Origin: Arthrobacter sp. B2a2-09
GTDB lineage: Bacteria; Actinomycetota; Actinomycetes; Actinomycetales; Micrococcaceae
DNA: 64,000 nucleotides
Direction of reading: 5' to 3'
NCBI RefSeq assembly: GCF_027587375.1
Contig: NZ_JAMXIC010000009.1
Span: forward strand, 62,001-126,000
Part shown: one piece after another, positions 1 through 8,472 of the stretch
How positions within the stretch are numbered: position 1 is the first letter of the stretch
Layout: the number at the start of each line of letters is the position of its first letter
Notes under the pieces: generated by a model
Told to the model about the DNA's origin: nothing
The model's database searches: none
The model's input: only the letters and a program-made list of their open reading frames with translations
Translations under genes and position numbers: made by a program

Positions 1-128
1 TCCATGGCGAAGTCCAAGCCGCGCAGGATCTTCTTGTGGCCGCGCGTGACGTGCAGGCCCACGGCCTTTACCGCCGGAGGTGCAGGGGACATGCCTGGTG
101 CGGGATTTCCCGCTGGACTGTGGGACAT
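1..128 (-). CDS. ABC transporter ATP-binding protein, N-terminal fragment
   Basis: This leftward gene runs off the left edge, so only the first 42 codons are present. After a Pro/Ala-rich stretch the protein reads AVGLHVTRGHKKILRGLDF, which resembles the first beta strands of an ABC ATPase just before the Walker A loop; the Walker A motif itself lies outside the window. The ATG at 128 is preceded by a good ribosome site (GGAGG, about 6 nt upstream). A perfect palindrome lies just upstream at 141-164, so the gene is probably repressor-controlled. Drug-efflux or ABC-2 exporters with a neighbouring TetR gene often have this arrangement, but the partner genes cannot be seen. The substrate is unknown. 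Confidence 0.6.
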   Translation of the reverse strand, partial: MSHSPAGNPAPGMSPAPPAVKAVGLHVTRGHKKILRGLDFAM

Positions 129-140
129 CGCGGCCTCCGA

Positions 141-164
141 TTTATTCATCAGGTGATGAATAAA
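141..164. promoter_or_regulatory. Palindromic operator candidate upstream of the ABC ATPase gene
   Basis: TTTATTCATC and GATGAATAAA form a perfect 10-bp inverted repeat around the 4-bp centre AGGT. It ends 13 nt before the ATG at 128 and is AT-rich in a GC-rich background. Size and symmetry fit a TetR- or MarR-type dimer site. The regulator is not in the window, so the family is inferred. Confidence 0.55.
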
Positions 165-231
165 AGGTAAGTCCGACATACCGGCGCGTCAACTGTGAGC
201 CTCGAGGATGGATCTGGCCCTTGGTTCTGCA

Positions 232-292
232 AACGCGGGGTCACTTACGGCCCATGTCGGACCTCCGGATGGGCGCTAAGTGACCCCGCGTT
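232..292. repeat. Intergenic inverted-repeat element (16-bp perfect arms)
   Basis: AACGCGGGGTCACTTA (232-247) and its exact complement TAAGTGACCCCGCGTT (277-292) enclose 29 nt that hold a second shorter pair, GCCCAT/ATGGGC. The structure is a two-tier hairpin lying between the leftward ABC gene and proS. It has no T-run, so it resembles a REP-like intergenic element more than a simple terminator. Whether it recurs in the genome cannot be seen here. Confidence 0.55.
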
Positions 293-300
293 GTTCGTTG

Positions 301-326
301 CCAGGGCCAGGGCCAGGGCCAGGGCC
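301..326. repeat. Hexanucleotide tandem repeat (CCAGGG)
   Basis: CCAGGG is repeated four times with a partial fifth copy immediately after the 232-292 hairpin. No gene covers it. It is a simple sequence repeat likely to vary by slippage. Confidence 0.7.
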
Positions 327-422
327 TACAAATATTGATAAGTCCAAGCCCTTGTAAAAGGTGTTCATCGTCACATATGTTCGGACCAGCCGTGTCAATG
401 AGGCGCGGATGGTTTCAGAGAT

Positions 423-573
423 GAAACGCAGGCTGGTTGCCCTGGGGAAGGTTGACTGAAGCCTTCAGGACAGCGCGTGCGGCCCGTCGGCCGCTGAGCC
501 ACGCCATGGCAGGATGACCAGCCGCTTGCGGCCAGGGGCTTCCAATAACCATGGCGTGGCTCATCTGCGTTTC
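423..573. repeat. Nested inverted repeats upstream of proS
   Basis: An outer pair GAAACGCAG (about 423-431) / CTGCGTTTC (about 565-573) encloses an inner 15-bp perfect pair, TGAGCCACGCCATGG (495-509) / CCATGGCGTGGCTCA (549-563). No credible protein is encoded here. The sequence could be a degenerate mobile-element remnant, a REP-type element or a structured RNA. Together with the features at 232-326 it fills most of the 550-bp gap between position 128 and proS. Confidence 0.5.
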
Positions 574-679
574 GGTTCCGCGTTAACGAAGGTTGTCGGG
601 CGAGGGGTCTGGCTGTAAGCCGGTAGATTGGTACACAGTAGTTTTTGCCAGCTCTTGCCATAGAAACGGATTCTGACCC

Positions 680-2491
680 GTGGTCCTTCGCCTCTCCCAG
701 CTGTTCCTGCGCACCTTGCGTGAAGATCCCGTCGACGCCGAAGTCGCCAGCCACAGACTCCTGGTCCGCGCGGGCTACATCCGCCGTGCCGCACCGGGCA
801 TTTATACGTGGCTGCCTTTGGGATTGAGCGTCCTGCGCAAGGTCGAGCAGATCATCCGCGAGGAAATGGCCGCCATCGGCGCCCAGGAAGTCCATTTCCC
901 GGCACTGCTGCCCAGAGAACCCTACGAGGCCACCAACCGCTGGACCGAATACGGCGAGGGGCTGTTCCGCCTCCAGGACCGCAAGGGCGCCGATTACCTT
1001 CTTGCCCCCACGCACGAGGAAATGTTCACCCTCCTGGTCAAGGACCTGTACTCCTCGTATAAGGACCTGCCGCTGAGCCTGTACCAGATCCAGAACAAGT
1101 ACCGCGACGAAGCACGCCCCCGGGCAGGCCTCCTCCGCGGCCGCGAATTCATCATGAAGGATTCCTACTCCTTCGACGTTGACGATGCCGGCTTGGACGC
1201 GAGCTATGCGGCCCACCGCGCCGCGTACCTGAAAATCTTCGAGCGACTTGGCCTTGAGGTCATCCCCGTGGCCGCCACGGCAGGTGCCATGGGTGGATCT
1301 AAGAGCGAGGAATTCCTGCACCCCACCGAGATCGGCGAGGACACCTTCGTCCGCTCAGCCGGCGGCTACGCGGCCAACGTCGAAGCCGTGACCACGGTGG
1401 CCCCGGCCGAGATCGACTTCAGCAACGCGCCTCCTGCACGCGTCCTGGACACCCCGGACACGCCCACCATCGAAACCCTCGTGACGGCTGCCAACCAGCT
1501 CGCCCCGCGCAGCGATTCCGACGGCGGCGCCTGGACTGGCGCCGATACCCTCAAGAATGTGGTCCTCGCCGTCACGCTGCCCACTGGCGAGCGTCAGATT
1601 GTGGTCATCGGCGTGCCCGGTGACCGCGCAGTGGACCTCAAGCGCGTTGAAGCCAACATCGGTTCATTCCTGCCCATCGCCGGGGAGATTGGCTTGGAAG
1701 CGGCCAACGAGGACGACCTCAAGAAGATCCCGGAACTCGTCAAGGGCTACATCGGTCCGGGACTGGTCCTCGGCGAGGCCGTTCTCGGGCTCGAAGGCAC
1801 GTCCAAGTTGCTTTTCCTTGTTGACCCCCGGGTTGTCTCGGGTACCAGCTGGGTCACCGGAGCGAACGAAGACGGCAAGCACGTTTTCGGTCTCGTAGCC
1901 GGGCGCGACTTCGCCTGGGATGGCGTCATTGAATGCACCGAGGTCCGCGCGGGAGACGAAGCCCCGGATGGCTCCGGTCCCTTGGAGACTGCCCGCGGCA
2001 TCGAAATGGGCCACATCTTCCAGCTCGGCCGCAAGTATGCCGAGGCCCTCGACCTGAAGGTCCTTGACCAGAACGGCAAGCAGGTTGTGGTCACTATGGG
2101 CTCGTACGGTGTCGGCGTGACCCGTGCCGTGGCCGCCCTGGCCGAGGCCAACAACGACGACCGTGGCTTGATATGGCCGCGCTCCGTGGCCCCCGCGGAC
2201 GTCCACGTGGTCGCCGTCGGACGTGGCGAGGAAATCTTCGCGGCGGCCGAGAAGCTCTCGGCCGATCTCGAGGCCGCCGGCCTCGACGTGATTTACGACG
2301 ACCGCCCCAAGGTTTCCCCGGGCGTGAAGTTCGGTGACGCCGAGCTCTTGGGCGTTCCCACCATCGTGGCGGTCGGCCGTGGCTTGGTAGACGGTGTTGT
2401 GGAGATCAAGGACCGTCGTACCGGCGAGGCCGAAAACGTGGCAGTCGAGAAGGCTGCCGACTACGTGGTCAACGCCGTACGCCAGAAGTGA
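680..2491 (+). CDS. proS: Prolyl-tRNA synthetase
   Basis: Class II aminoacyl-tRNA synthetase that charges tRNA-Pro in the cytoplasm. The 603-aa product has the bacterial-type architecture: N-terminal catalytic core with [17 protein letters not shown] (motif 2, about residues 140-156), an inserted editing domain (about 225-395), motif 3 [10 protein letters not shown] (about 473) and a C-terminal anticodon-binding domain. The GTG start at 680 gives the conserved N terminus [15 protein letters not shown]; no strong ribosome site is visible. The stop overlaps the GTG of the following permease gene by 4 nt (GTGA), suggesting translational coupling. Identification is secure. Confidence 0.97.
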   Translation: MVLRLSQLFLRTLREDPVDAEVASHRLLVRAGYIRRAAPGIYTWLPLGLSVLRKVEQIIREEMAAIGAQEVHFPALLPREPYEATNRWTEYGEGLFRLQDRKGADYLLAPTHEEMFTLLVKDLYSSYKDLPLSLYQIQNKYRDEARPRAGLLRGREFIMKDSYSFDVDDAGLDASYAAHRAAYLKIFERLGLEVIPVAATAGAMGGSKSEEFLHPTEIGEDTFVRSAGGYAANVEAVTTVAPAEIDFSNAPPARVLDTPDTPTIETLVTAANQLAPRSDSDGGAWTGADTLKNVVLAVTLPTGERQIVVIGVPGDRAVDLKRVEANIGSFLPIAGEIGLEAANEDDLKKIPELVKGYIGPGLVLGEAVLGLEGTSKLLFLVDPRVVSGTSWVTGANEDGKHVFGLVAGRDFAWDGVIECTEVRAGDEAPDGSGPLETARGIEMGHIFQLGRKYAEALDLKVLDQNGKQVVVTMGSYGVGVTRAVAALAEANNDDRGLIWPRSVAPADVHVVAVGRGEEIFAAAEKLSADLEAAGLDVIYDDRPKVSPGVKFGDAELLGVPTIVAVGRGLVDGVVEIKDRRTGEAENVAVEKAADYVVNAVRQK

Positions 2492-3285
2492 TCTCCGGCT
2501 TCGAGTCGGTCCAGCTCACCACGCTCATCATGATCGTGGTGGCTGGATTCGCAGCCGGTTGGATAGATGCAGTGGTGGGCGGCGGGGGACTGATCCAGCT
2601 CCCTGCCTTGCTCCTGGTTCCGGGGATCACCCCGGTCCAGGCGCTGGCCACCAACAAAATGGGCTCCATCTTCGGGACAACAACCAGTGCCGTTACCTAC
2701 TACCGTCGGGTTGGCCCTGACCTCAAGACGGCCATACCCATGGCGGTGATTGCCCTCGCCGGCAGTTTCGGCGGAGCCGTGTTGGCCGCCAACCTTCCCG
2801 CCAGCGTCTTCAAACCCATCATCGTAGTGGCGCTGATCGCCGTCGCGCTCTTCACCGCGTTGCGGCCCAACGCGGGAGAGCTGACCGCGCTGCGTCACGA
2901 CGGCCACACGCACTACGTCGTGGCCTGCGCCATAGGTGCCGTGATCGGTTTCTACGACGGCCTGATAGGTCCCGGAACAGGCTCGTTCCTGGTGATCGCC
3001 CTCGTCTCCGCCATGGGCTATGCCTTCCTTGAGGCCAGCGCCAAGGCCAAGATCGTCAACATGGCCACGAACGCCGGTGCCTTGTTGTTCTTCCTGCCGC
3101 ATGGATCACTGCTGTGGGGCGTCGGCGCGGTGCTGGGCCTGTCCAACATGGCCGGCGGCTACCTGGGCGCGCGGACAGCCGTGAAACAGGGCAGCGGCTT
3201 TGTGCGGATTGTGTTCCTGATCGTGGTTGGCGCGTTGATCATCAAACTCGGCATGGACGTTTGGAACGACTACTTCGCCAAGTAG
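2488..3285 (+). CDS. TauE/SafE (DUF81) family membrane permease
   Basis: Integral membrane protein of 265 aa with about eight hydrophobic segments and the family hallmarks: an early [22 protein letters not shown] stretch (given only in part here as IDAVVGGGG) and a second-half repeat [13 protein letters not shown]. Members export sulfite, sulfoacetate or other organic anions, but the substrate cannot be assigned from sequence. Its GTG start lies inside the proS stop, a GTGA overlap, so it is co-transcribed with proS. The link to prolyl-tRNA synthetase is probably positional rather than functional. Confidence 0.85.
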   Translation: MISGFESVQLTTLIMIVVAGFAAGWIDAVVGGGGLIQLPALLLVPGITPVQALATNKMGSIFGTTTSAVTYYRRVGPDLKTAIPMAVIALAGSFGGAVLAANLPASVFKPIIVVALIAVALFTALRPNAGELTALRHDGHTHYVVACAIGAVIGFYDGLIGPGTGSFLVIALVSAMGYAFLEASAKAKIVNMATNAGALLFFLPHGSLLWGVGAVLGLSNMAGGYLGARTAVKQGSGFVRIVFLIVVGALIIKLGMDVWNDYFAK

Positions 3286-3333
3286 CGTTCTGGATTCCAC
3301 CAGCGAGCGATAGCCGGAGGGAAGCCGCGGGCG

Positions 3334-3339
3334 TAGCAT
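3334..3339 (+). promoter_or_regulatory. -10 element (leaderless) of the PLP decarboxylase gene
   Basis: TAGCAT lies 6 nt before the ATG at 3346, so transcription would start at or next to the start codon. Confidence 0.5.
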
Positions 3340-3345
3340 GCACTC

Positions 3346-4731
3346 ATGTGGGTCGATTCCGGCGACTATGAGCAGGCACTCGAACGTGCGTGGGAACATA
3401 CCCGGGAGTGGCTGAGGGCCTTGCCTGGGCGACCGGTACGGCCAAGCACCGCGGCTGATGACGTCACTGCGGTCTTCGGCGGACCCTTGCCGGCCAGCGG
3501 ACTGGAACCGGCCGCGGTCATTGATTTCCTCGCCGAACACGCCGAGCCCGGGCTGATGGCCATGCAATCAGGGCGCTTCTTCGGTTGGGTCATCGGCGGT
3601 ACGGTGCCGGCCGGCATGGCCGCGGACTGGATGGTTTCCGCATGGGACCAGAACTCCGGGCTGCGTTTCGCCACACCCGCCACTGCCGGGATCGAAGAGG
3701 CGGCCGGGCAATGGCTCCTTGAACTGCTCGGCCTTCCCGAAGGCTCCGACGTCGGGTTCGCGACCGGTGCCAGCATGGCCAACTTCACGGCCCTGGCGGC
3801 GGCCCGATGGCGCCAGCTGGCCGGCATCGGCTGGGACGTCAACGCCGAGGGACTCCAAGGCGCACCGAAACTGCGTGTCCTCGTGGGAGCCGAGCGGCAT
3901 GAGAGCCTGGACATGGCACTGCGTTTCCTGGGGTTCGGGGCACCCGAAGTTGTCGGGGCGGACAAACAGGGCAGGATCGATCCCGCCGAGCTTCGGGCCG
4001 CGTTGGAAGCCGGTTCCGGTCCGGCAATCGTGTGTCTGCAGGCCGGGAACCTGCATTCCGGAGCCTTCGATCCTTTCCTCGAGGCGATTTCGGCTGCCAA
4101 GGACCACGGCGCGTGGGTCCACGTTGACGGGGCTTTCGGCCTATGGGCAGCAGCTGTGCCGGGACTTCGACATCTGGTCGAGGGCGTCGAGTTGGCCGAT
4201 TCGTGGGGAACCGATGCCCACAAGACCCTCAACGTGCCTTACGACGCCGGAATCGTGGTGGTACGTGACGTTGTTGCCCTGCGGTCCGCCATCGGCATGC
4301 ACGCCGAATACCTTATGCAGGATGACCACGGACCTGGCGACCCGATGGAGAAAGTGCCCGAGTTGTCCCGACGGGCCAGGGGAGTGCCCGTGTGGGCGGC
4401 CTTGCGCTCCTTGGGTGGCGACGGCGTGCGGCAGCTTGTCGCGGGACGTGCGGAGTGTGCCGCGGAATTGGCCCGGCGGCTTGCCGAAGTGCCCGGCGTC
4501 GAAGTCCTCAACGATGTGGTGTTCACTCAGTTGTCCCTGGCCTTTGGTTCAGACGAGAGGACCCGTGCCGTGACGGACTACATCATGGCCGACGGGCGGG
4601 TCTGGATGTCCGGTTCACGCTGGCAGGGTAGGGATATCCTGCGTGTTTCGGTGACGAACTGGTCAACGGATTCGGCAGACCTGGATATCGCGGTGCAGGC
4701 TATCAGAGATGCGCTGGAGGCCACCGCCTGA
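3346..4731 (+). CDS. Pyridoxal-phosphate-dependent decarboxylase (group II amino-acid decarboxylase family)
   Basis: The 461-aa cytoplasmic enzyme has the fold-type I decarboxylase layout of the aromatic-L-amino-acid / glutamate / 2,4-diaminobutyrate group. VHVDGAFGLWA holds the cofactor aspartate, and TDAHKTLNVPYD holds the Schiff-base lysine (Lys293). The substrate is not evident; tyrosine/tryptophan-like or valine-type decarboxylation are both possible. The ATG at 3346 lies 6 nt after TAGCAT (3334-3339), fitting a leaderless transcript. It converges on the APH-type gene, with a 16-bp tandem repeat between them. Confidence 0.85.
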   Translation: MWVDSGDYEQALERAWEHTREWLRALPGRPVRPSTAADDVTAVFGGPLPASGLEPAAVIDFLAEHAEPGLMAMQSGRFFGWVIGGTVPAGMAADWMVSAWDQNSGLRFATPATAGIEEAAGQWLLELLGLPEGSDVGFATGASMANFTALAAARWRQLAGIGWDVNAEGLQGAPKLRVLVGAERHESLDMALRFLGFGAPEVVGADKQGRIDPAELRAALEAGSGPAIVCLQAGNLHSGAFDPFLEAISAAKDHGAWVHVDGAFGLWAAAVPGLRHLVEGVELADSWGTDAHKTLNVPYDAGIVVVRDVVALRSAIGMHAEYLMQDDHGPGDPMEKVPELSRRARGVPVWAALRSLGGDGVRQLVAGRAECAAELARRLAEVPGVEVLNDVVFTQLSLAFGSDERTRAVTDYIMADGRVWMSGSRWQGRDILRVSVTNWSTDSADLDIAVQAIRDALEATA

Positions 4732-4732
4732 A

Positions 4733-4780
4733 CAGGGCGTCCGGACGACAGGGCGTCCGGACGACAGGGCGTCCGCACGT
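4733..4780. repeat. Three tandem 16-bp repeats between convergent genes
   Basis: The unit CAGGGCGTCCGGACGA occurs at 4733-4748 and 4749-4764, with a slightly diverged third copy at 4765-4780. Each unit contains the palindrome CGTCCGGACG, so the array can form a run of small hairpins. It starts at the stop codon of the decarboxylase gene and ends just before that of the opposing kinase gene, a natural site for bidirectional termination. Confidence 0.8.
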
Positions 4781-4787
4781 CTTGAAG

Positions 4788-5810
4788 CTAATTCGATGCG
4801 GCCAGTCCCGGTTCGGGCAGATCGTGCGCGGCCGGCAGCCCGTCCAGGGGCCGTCCCGCGAGGGTGCTGGCCACCCACAACGAGCGCGCCAGATCGCCTT
4901 CATGACGTGGTTTTCCTGCATACCACAGGGCGTTTTCAACCTCGCGGACCAGGCTCCATTCCCGGGCCGCTTCGCCGTCCAGGCCAGCCGCGCTGCTGAA
5001 ATCCGCGCAGCGCTCCAGGAGCGCAAGTTCCGGTGCCGTGGTGGAGAGATCGCGGATACGGTTCCACAAAATCGGGGCGACGGCGAATTCTGCCTCCCCG
5101 ATCTTCGGCTGCGGATCGATCGCCACGTATGCGCGTTTTTCGATGGCCCCGGCGCCGTCGAGATGGGGGAGGATGTTCATGAAATGCAGATCGCAATGCA
5201 CCAGGACGTCCCTGCCCGCCCGGCGTCCAACAGCGCCCCGCGTTTGGCACACCTCCAATGCGGCTTCGAGGAGCCACCGGGGGAAGGGCTGGCCAAGTTG
5301 CTCCCAGTCCGCGGGCAACTCATCGCTCCAGCGCTCGGCACTTGCCGCAATGTGCTCAAACGCTTTCCACTCGGGCCGGTCGTCCGGTTCGATGCTGAGT
5401 TCCCTCACGAGTGTTCCCCAGACGTCGCGGGCTTCGTCCATCGGGGCGCCCTGCAGCCAACTGACGGCGTCGAGCCGCTCCAGGAGCATCGCGCAGGAGC
5501 CGGCGTCGGCGTCGAGCAGCCTTACGGCTCCGGTTCCGCCCCACAGGGCCAGCGCGTGCCGTTCAACGAGGGCTTCCTCGTGCGGGAAGGCTATCTTGAG
5601 CACCGAACGGGCGCCGTTGTAGAGGACCGGAATGACGATGCCGCCGTGGCCGTTCCATGGTTCCACGCCGGGTTCCAGGTCAACGGACAGCTGCCAGCGT
5701 TCCAAGCTGGAATTGATCAGTCCGGGCAGCCCTGAGAGCCACGCCCGCCCCTCCGCTGTGCGGGAGTAGCGTGCCTGGAGATCGCCAGGGATGGAAACGA
5801 AGGTAGTCAT
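4788..5810 (-). CDS. APH(6)-type aminoglycoside/hydroxyurea phosphotransferase
   Basis: The 340-aa protein belongs to the antibiotic-resistance kinase family that includes streptomycin 6-phosphotransferases. The catalytic loop HCDLHFMN lies near residues 203-210, and IDPQPKIGEAEFAV supplies the metal-binding aspartate. Family members phosphorylate streptomycin or hydroxyurea, but chromosomal homologues in soil actinobacteria are often of unknown substrate. The ATG at 5810 is 7 nt from TAGGCT on the minus strand (5818-5823), a leaderless arrangement; an in-frame upstream extension is antisense to nothing conserved and was rejected. Possible intrinsic aminoglycoside resistance is an inference. 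Confidence 0.8.
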   Translation of the reverse strand: MTTFVSIPGDLQARYSRTAEGRAWLSGLPGLINSSLERWQLSVDLEPGVEPWNGHGGIVIPVLYNGARSVLKIAFPHEEALVERHALALWGGTGAVRLLDADAGSCAMLLERLDAVSWLQGAPMDEARDVWGTLVRELSIEPDDRPEWKAFEHIAASAERWSDELPADWEQLGQPFPRWLLEAALEVCQTRGAVGRRAGRDVLVHCDLHFMNILPHLDGAGAIEKRAYVAIDPQPKIGEAEFAVAPILWNRIRDLSTTAPELALLERCADFSSAAGLDGEAAREWSLVREVENALWYAGKPRHEGDLARSLWVASTLAGRPLDGLPAAHDLPEPGLAASN

Positions 5811-5817
5811 CACTGTC

Positions 5818-5823
5818 AGCCTA
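5818..5823 (-). promoter_or_regulatory. -10 element (leaderless) of the APH-type kinase gene
   Basis: On the minus strand TAGGCT lies 7 nt before the ATG at 5810. Confidence 0.5.
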
Positions 5824-5845
5824 CCCAAGCCGGTCCGGGAGCGGC

Positions 5846-6574
5846 TTAGACCACTCCGGTGGAGCCCAGGAGGCTTCCGATGAGGAACGTCGCGGCAAGC
5901 GCAAGGGCTCCGCCGATGACAACGCGCACCGCGGCGCGGGTCTTCGAGCTGCCGCCGATCCACGCTCCTATCGCTCCGGTGATTGCCAGCGCGAGCAGCA
6001 CGGAAATGAAGGTCAGCGGTACGCGCAGCCCCGGGGGCGGGAGCAGAATCGCGAGCATGGGCAGCACCGCGCCGAGGGTGAAGGCAATGGCGGAGGCGAA
6101 GGCCGCATGCCACGGGCTGACGATGTCGTCCTCGTCGATGTTCAATTCGGCGGAAAGGTGAGCGGCCAAGGCGTCGTGTTCCGTCAATTCCGCGGCCACT
6201 TTCCGCGCGGTTTCAGGCCGCAGGCCCTTGGCCTCGTAGATCGCAGTCAGTTCGGCCAGCTCTTCTTCGGGTTGCTCGGCCAGCTCCCGGCGTTCCTTCT
6301 CGATGAGTGCCTTCTGGCTGTCGCTTTGACTGCTGACGGATACGTACTCGCCGAGTGCCATGGACACCGCGCCACCCACGAGTCCGGCTGCTCCAGCGGT
6401 GAGGATGGCGCCGGTGCTCGTGGTGGCGCCGGCGACGCCCACCACGATGGCGGCGACGGAGACGATTCCGTCGTTGGCGCCAAGGACACCGGCCCGAAGC
6501 CAGTTGAGCCGGTGGGCGAGGTCGTTGGCGTGGGGTTCGTTCTCGTGCAGGGCTGCAGTTTCGATGGAAGCCAT
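5846..6574 (-). CDS. VIT1/CCC1-family metal transporter
   Basis: The 242-aa membrane protein starts with a His/Asn-containing segment leading to RAGVLGANDGIVSVAAIVVGVAGA, the first membrane helix of the vacuolar iron transporter family. A charged cytoplasmic metal-binding region with many Glu residues follows, then three or more C-terminal helices. Family members move Fe2+ or Mn2+ out of the cytosol. The start is set at ATG 6574; a TTG at 6613 in the same frame is possible. It lies downstream of the DUF4439 gene on the same strand, about 50 nt away, so the two may share a transcript. Confidence 0.85.
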   Translation of the reverse strand: MASIETAALHENEPHANDLAHRLNWLRAGVLGANDGIVSVAAIVVGVAGATTSTGAILTAGAAGLVGGAVSMALGEYVSVSSQSDSQKALIEKERRELAEQPEEELAELTAIYEAKGLRPETARKVAAELTEHDALAAHLSAELNIDEDDIVSPWHAAFASAIAFTLGAVLPMLAILLPPPGLRVPLTFISVLLALAITGAIGAWIGGSSKTRAAVRVVIGGALALAATFLIGSLLGSTGVV

Positions 6575-6625
6575 GGTACAAGCCAAGCACTCGTGGACCG
6601 CTGTCGCCAGCAAAGAAAGGCTTTC

Positions 6626-7723
6626 CTATCCAGACGGAGTGGCGGAAGGCAGCGGCGGCAGTGCGGCGTTGTCGATCGAAAGTCCGGCGAAGGGGCCAAG
6701 CGGAGTTCCCCAGGCTTGGCTGCGTTTGGCTGCGTCGACAAGCCCGTCGATGGCCCATTGGCGCGTCTCGCCCTCAGACAAAGCCACGAGGTCGGCGTAG
6801 GCAGTCAGCGAGCTGGCCTCCATGCTTCCCAGAGCTAGTCCGGGCTTGGCGGCGAAAGTGGCAGGCAGGCGATAGCCGGCTTCCCGCGGAGGGGTGGCGA
6901 TGCAGTGCAGCCGACCCTGGGCCTCCGCTCCCCGGAGCAGCTCCTGATGGCGGGCCAACCAGGTGGCCGCCGTCGCGGATGCCTTCGCGTCCAGCTTGGT
7001 CAGGGCCACCTGGTACGCATAGATCGCCTCCTGTTCGGAGCTGACGACGGCGGCAAGGGCTGCGGGCAGATCGGCCTTGGTGGGCGTCGTTCCGGGTGTC
7101 GGTGCCGTCGTCGACGTACTCGGCGAGGCAGGGCAGCTAGGCGGCGGCGTCGGGGCGGTACTCGCCTCGGCCTGGGTTGCCGGTACCGGCAACCCCCACA
7201 TTGCGGCCAGCCGTGATGACTCAAGCAGCTGGGCGGTCCCGACGGCGGCAAGCAGCCGAGCCATGCCGCCGTCGGCATTCGCGGCGTCCGCCAAGCGACG
7301 GGAACCGCTCGAGGAGAGCCCGGAGACAAAGCCGGCCCGCGTTGGGCGGTCCTGGGTGGCACTGGGGCTTGGGGAAGCCGTCGACGTTTTCGATGCCCAA
7401 GAGCTGGAAGGCGAGAGCAGCGCCTGCGCCTGGCTTGTCAGCAACATCACAGTGTCCGAGACGCCGTTGTCGCCGGACGTTTCGCCCGCTGCGGCGCCGC
7501 CCGGCCTCGAGCTCTCCAATTGCGATGCGCTGCCCAAGAGCGTCTCGGTCGAAGAGAGGGCTTCGGAACGGGCAGTTTCGGAAAAAGGCACCGCTTGCGG
7601 CCTTCCGGCGTCTCGCGGGACAAGCACGGCGCCGACTCCGAGGACGAGGACTGCGAGGAAAGCCAGAAGAAGGGCCTTCATCCAGCCAGGGCTCCGTGGT
7701 TTCTCAACAGTCTCGTGGTTCAC
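6626..7723 (-). CDS. Membrane-anchored DUF4439 (ferritin-like) protein
   Basis: The 365-aa protein has one N-terminal membrane segment (about residues 16-36, LLLAFLAVLVLGVGAVLV), a long Ser/Ala/Thr/Pro-rich linker and a C-terminal helical domain (about 220-350). The motifs SSEQEAIYAYQVAL and ATWLARHQELL match the DUF4439 ferritin-like fold. The domain would sit outside the membrane; its function is not established. The GTG start at 7723 faces away from rimP. A gene of this family next to rimP is a conserved arrangement in Micrococcaceae as far as I know. Confidence 0.75.
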   Translation of the reverse strand: MNHETVEKPRSPGWMKALLLAFLAVLVLGVGAVLVPRDAGRPQAVPFSETARSEALSSTETLLGSASQLESSRPGGAAAGETSGDNGVSDTVMLLTSQAQALLSPSSSWASKTSTASPSPSATQDRPTRAGFVSGLSSSGSRRLADAANADGGMARLLAAVGTAQLLESSRLAAMWGLPVPATQAEASTAPTPPPSCPASPSTSTTAPTPGTTPTKADLPAALAAVVSSEQEAIYAYQVALTKLDAKASATAATWLARHQELLRGAEAQGRLHCIATPPREAGYRLPATFAAKPGLALGSMEASSLTAYADLVALSEGETRQWAIDGLVDAAKRSQAWGTPLGPFAGLSIDNAALPPLPSATPSG

Positions 7724-7848
7724 AACAGACTATGGTGTCACGCCCACGGGCAACTTGCGTCTCCCGCGGAGGAGCCCCGTGCACCACGCCGCCGTAAATG
7801 TCGTTAAGCTAGTAGTCACAACATCATCTATCGGGAGGCGGCTGGCCA

Positions 7849-8472
7849 GTGAGTCATTCGGAAGCCACGACTTCAACAGACCAGGCTGGAACGGATCCGA
7901 CGAGTCCAGCACAACACGAGGTCCGCAACCCCGAGGAGAGCAGGCTGAAGGCGCTCCTGGAGCCTGCCGTCCTGGCGAGCCGGCTCTATCTTGAGGATGT
8001 TGCCATCCAGGTTGCCGGTTCGCACCGGGTAGTCCACGTGGTCATCGATCTGCCCCAGGAGGAAACCGGCGGCGTCAGCCTGGACGTCATCGCGGAAATC
8101 TCCAGGGCCCTTTCGGACATCCTGGACAACGATCCCCGCACTGACGGCCGCCCCTACGACCTCGAGGTCTCCTCGCCCGGCGTCGGCCGGCCCCTCACGG
8201 AGCCGCGCCACTGGCACCGGGCCCGCGGACGCATGGTCAAGGTCAACGTGATCCAGGGAGAGAACCTGACGGGCCGCATCCAGTCCGTCGACGACGCCGG
8301 CGTCACACTGGTTCCCGAACAAGAGGTCAAGAAGGGCATGAAGCCCAAGCAGGGCGAACCCGTGAAGATTCCTTTCGACAGGATCCGCCAAGGAAAAGTC
8401 GAGATAGAGTTCAGCCACCTCAACGAGGCCGTGCTGGAAGACGAGTACAACGGACCTTCCGAGGAGGCCTAA
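7849..8472 (+). CDS. rimP: Ribosome maturation factor RimP
   Basis: Cytoplasmic factor needed for 30S subunit maturation. The 207-aa product has a Ser/Thr/Asp-rich N-terminal extension (about 30 residues), the alpha/beta domain with the [14 protein letters not shown] signature (about residues 102-115) and a C-terminal SH3-like domain. The GTG start follows GGGAGG. The stop codon overlaps the nusA ATG by one base (TAATG), the canonical rimP-nusA coupling. It opens the rimP-nusA-ylxR-infB operon; a TAAGCT hexamer near 7803 may be the promoter. Confidence 0.95.
   Translation: MSHSEATTSTDQAGTDPTSPAQHEVRNPEESRLKALLEPAVLASRLYLEDVAIQVAGSHRVVHVVIDLPQEETGGVSLDVIAEISRALSDILDNDPRTDGRPYDLEVSSPGVGRPLTEPRHWHRARGRMVKVNVIQGENLTGRIQSVDDAGVTLVPEQEVKKGMKPKQGEPVKIPFDRIRQGKVEIEFSHLNEAVLEDEYNGPSEEA

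Noticed and set aside
560..680. Possible tRNA or T-box upstream of proS
   Set aside because: GTAGATTGGTACAC recalls a tRNA D arm, but no acceptor or T stem (TTCGA) pairs with it, and no T-box core is present.
4733..4780. CRISPR-like repeat array
   Set aside because: Units are contiguous 16-mers without spacers, so it is a tandem repeat and not a CRISPR array; no cas genes are present in the window.
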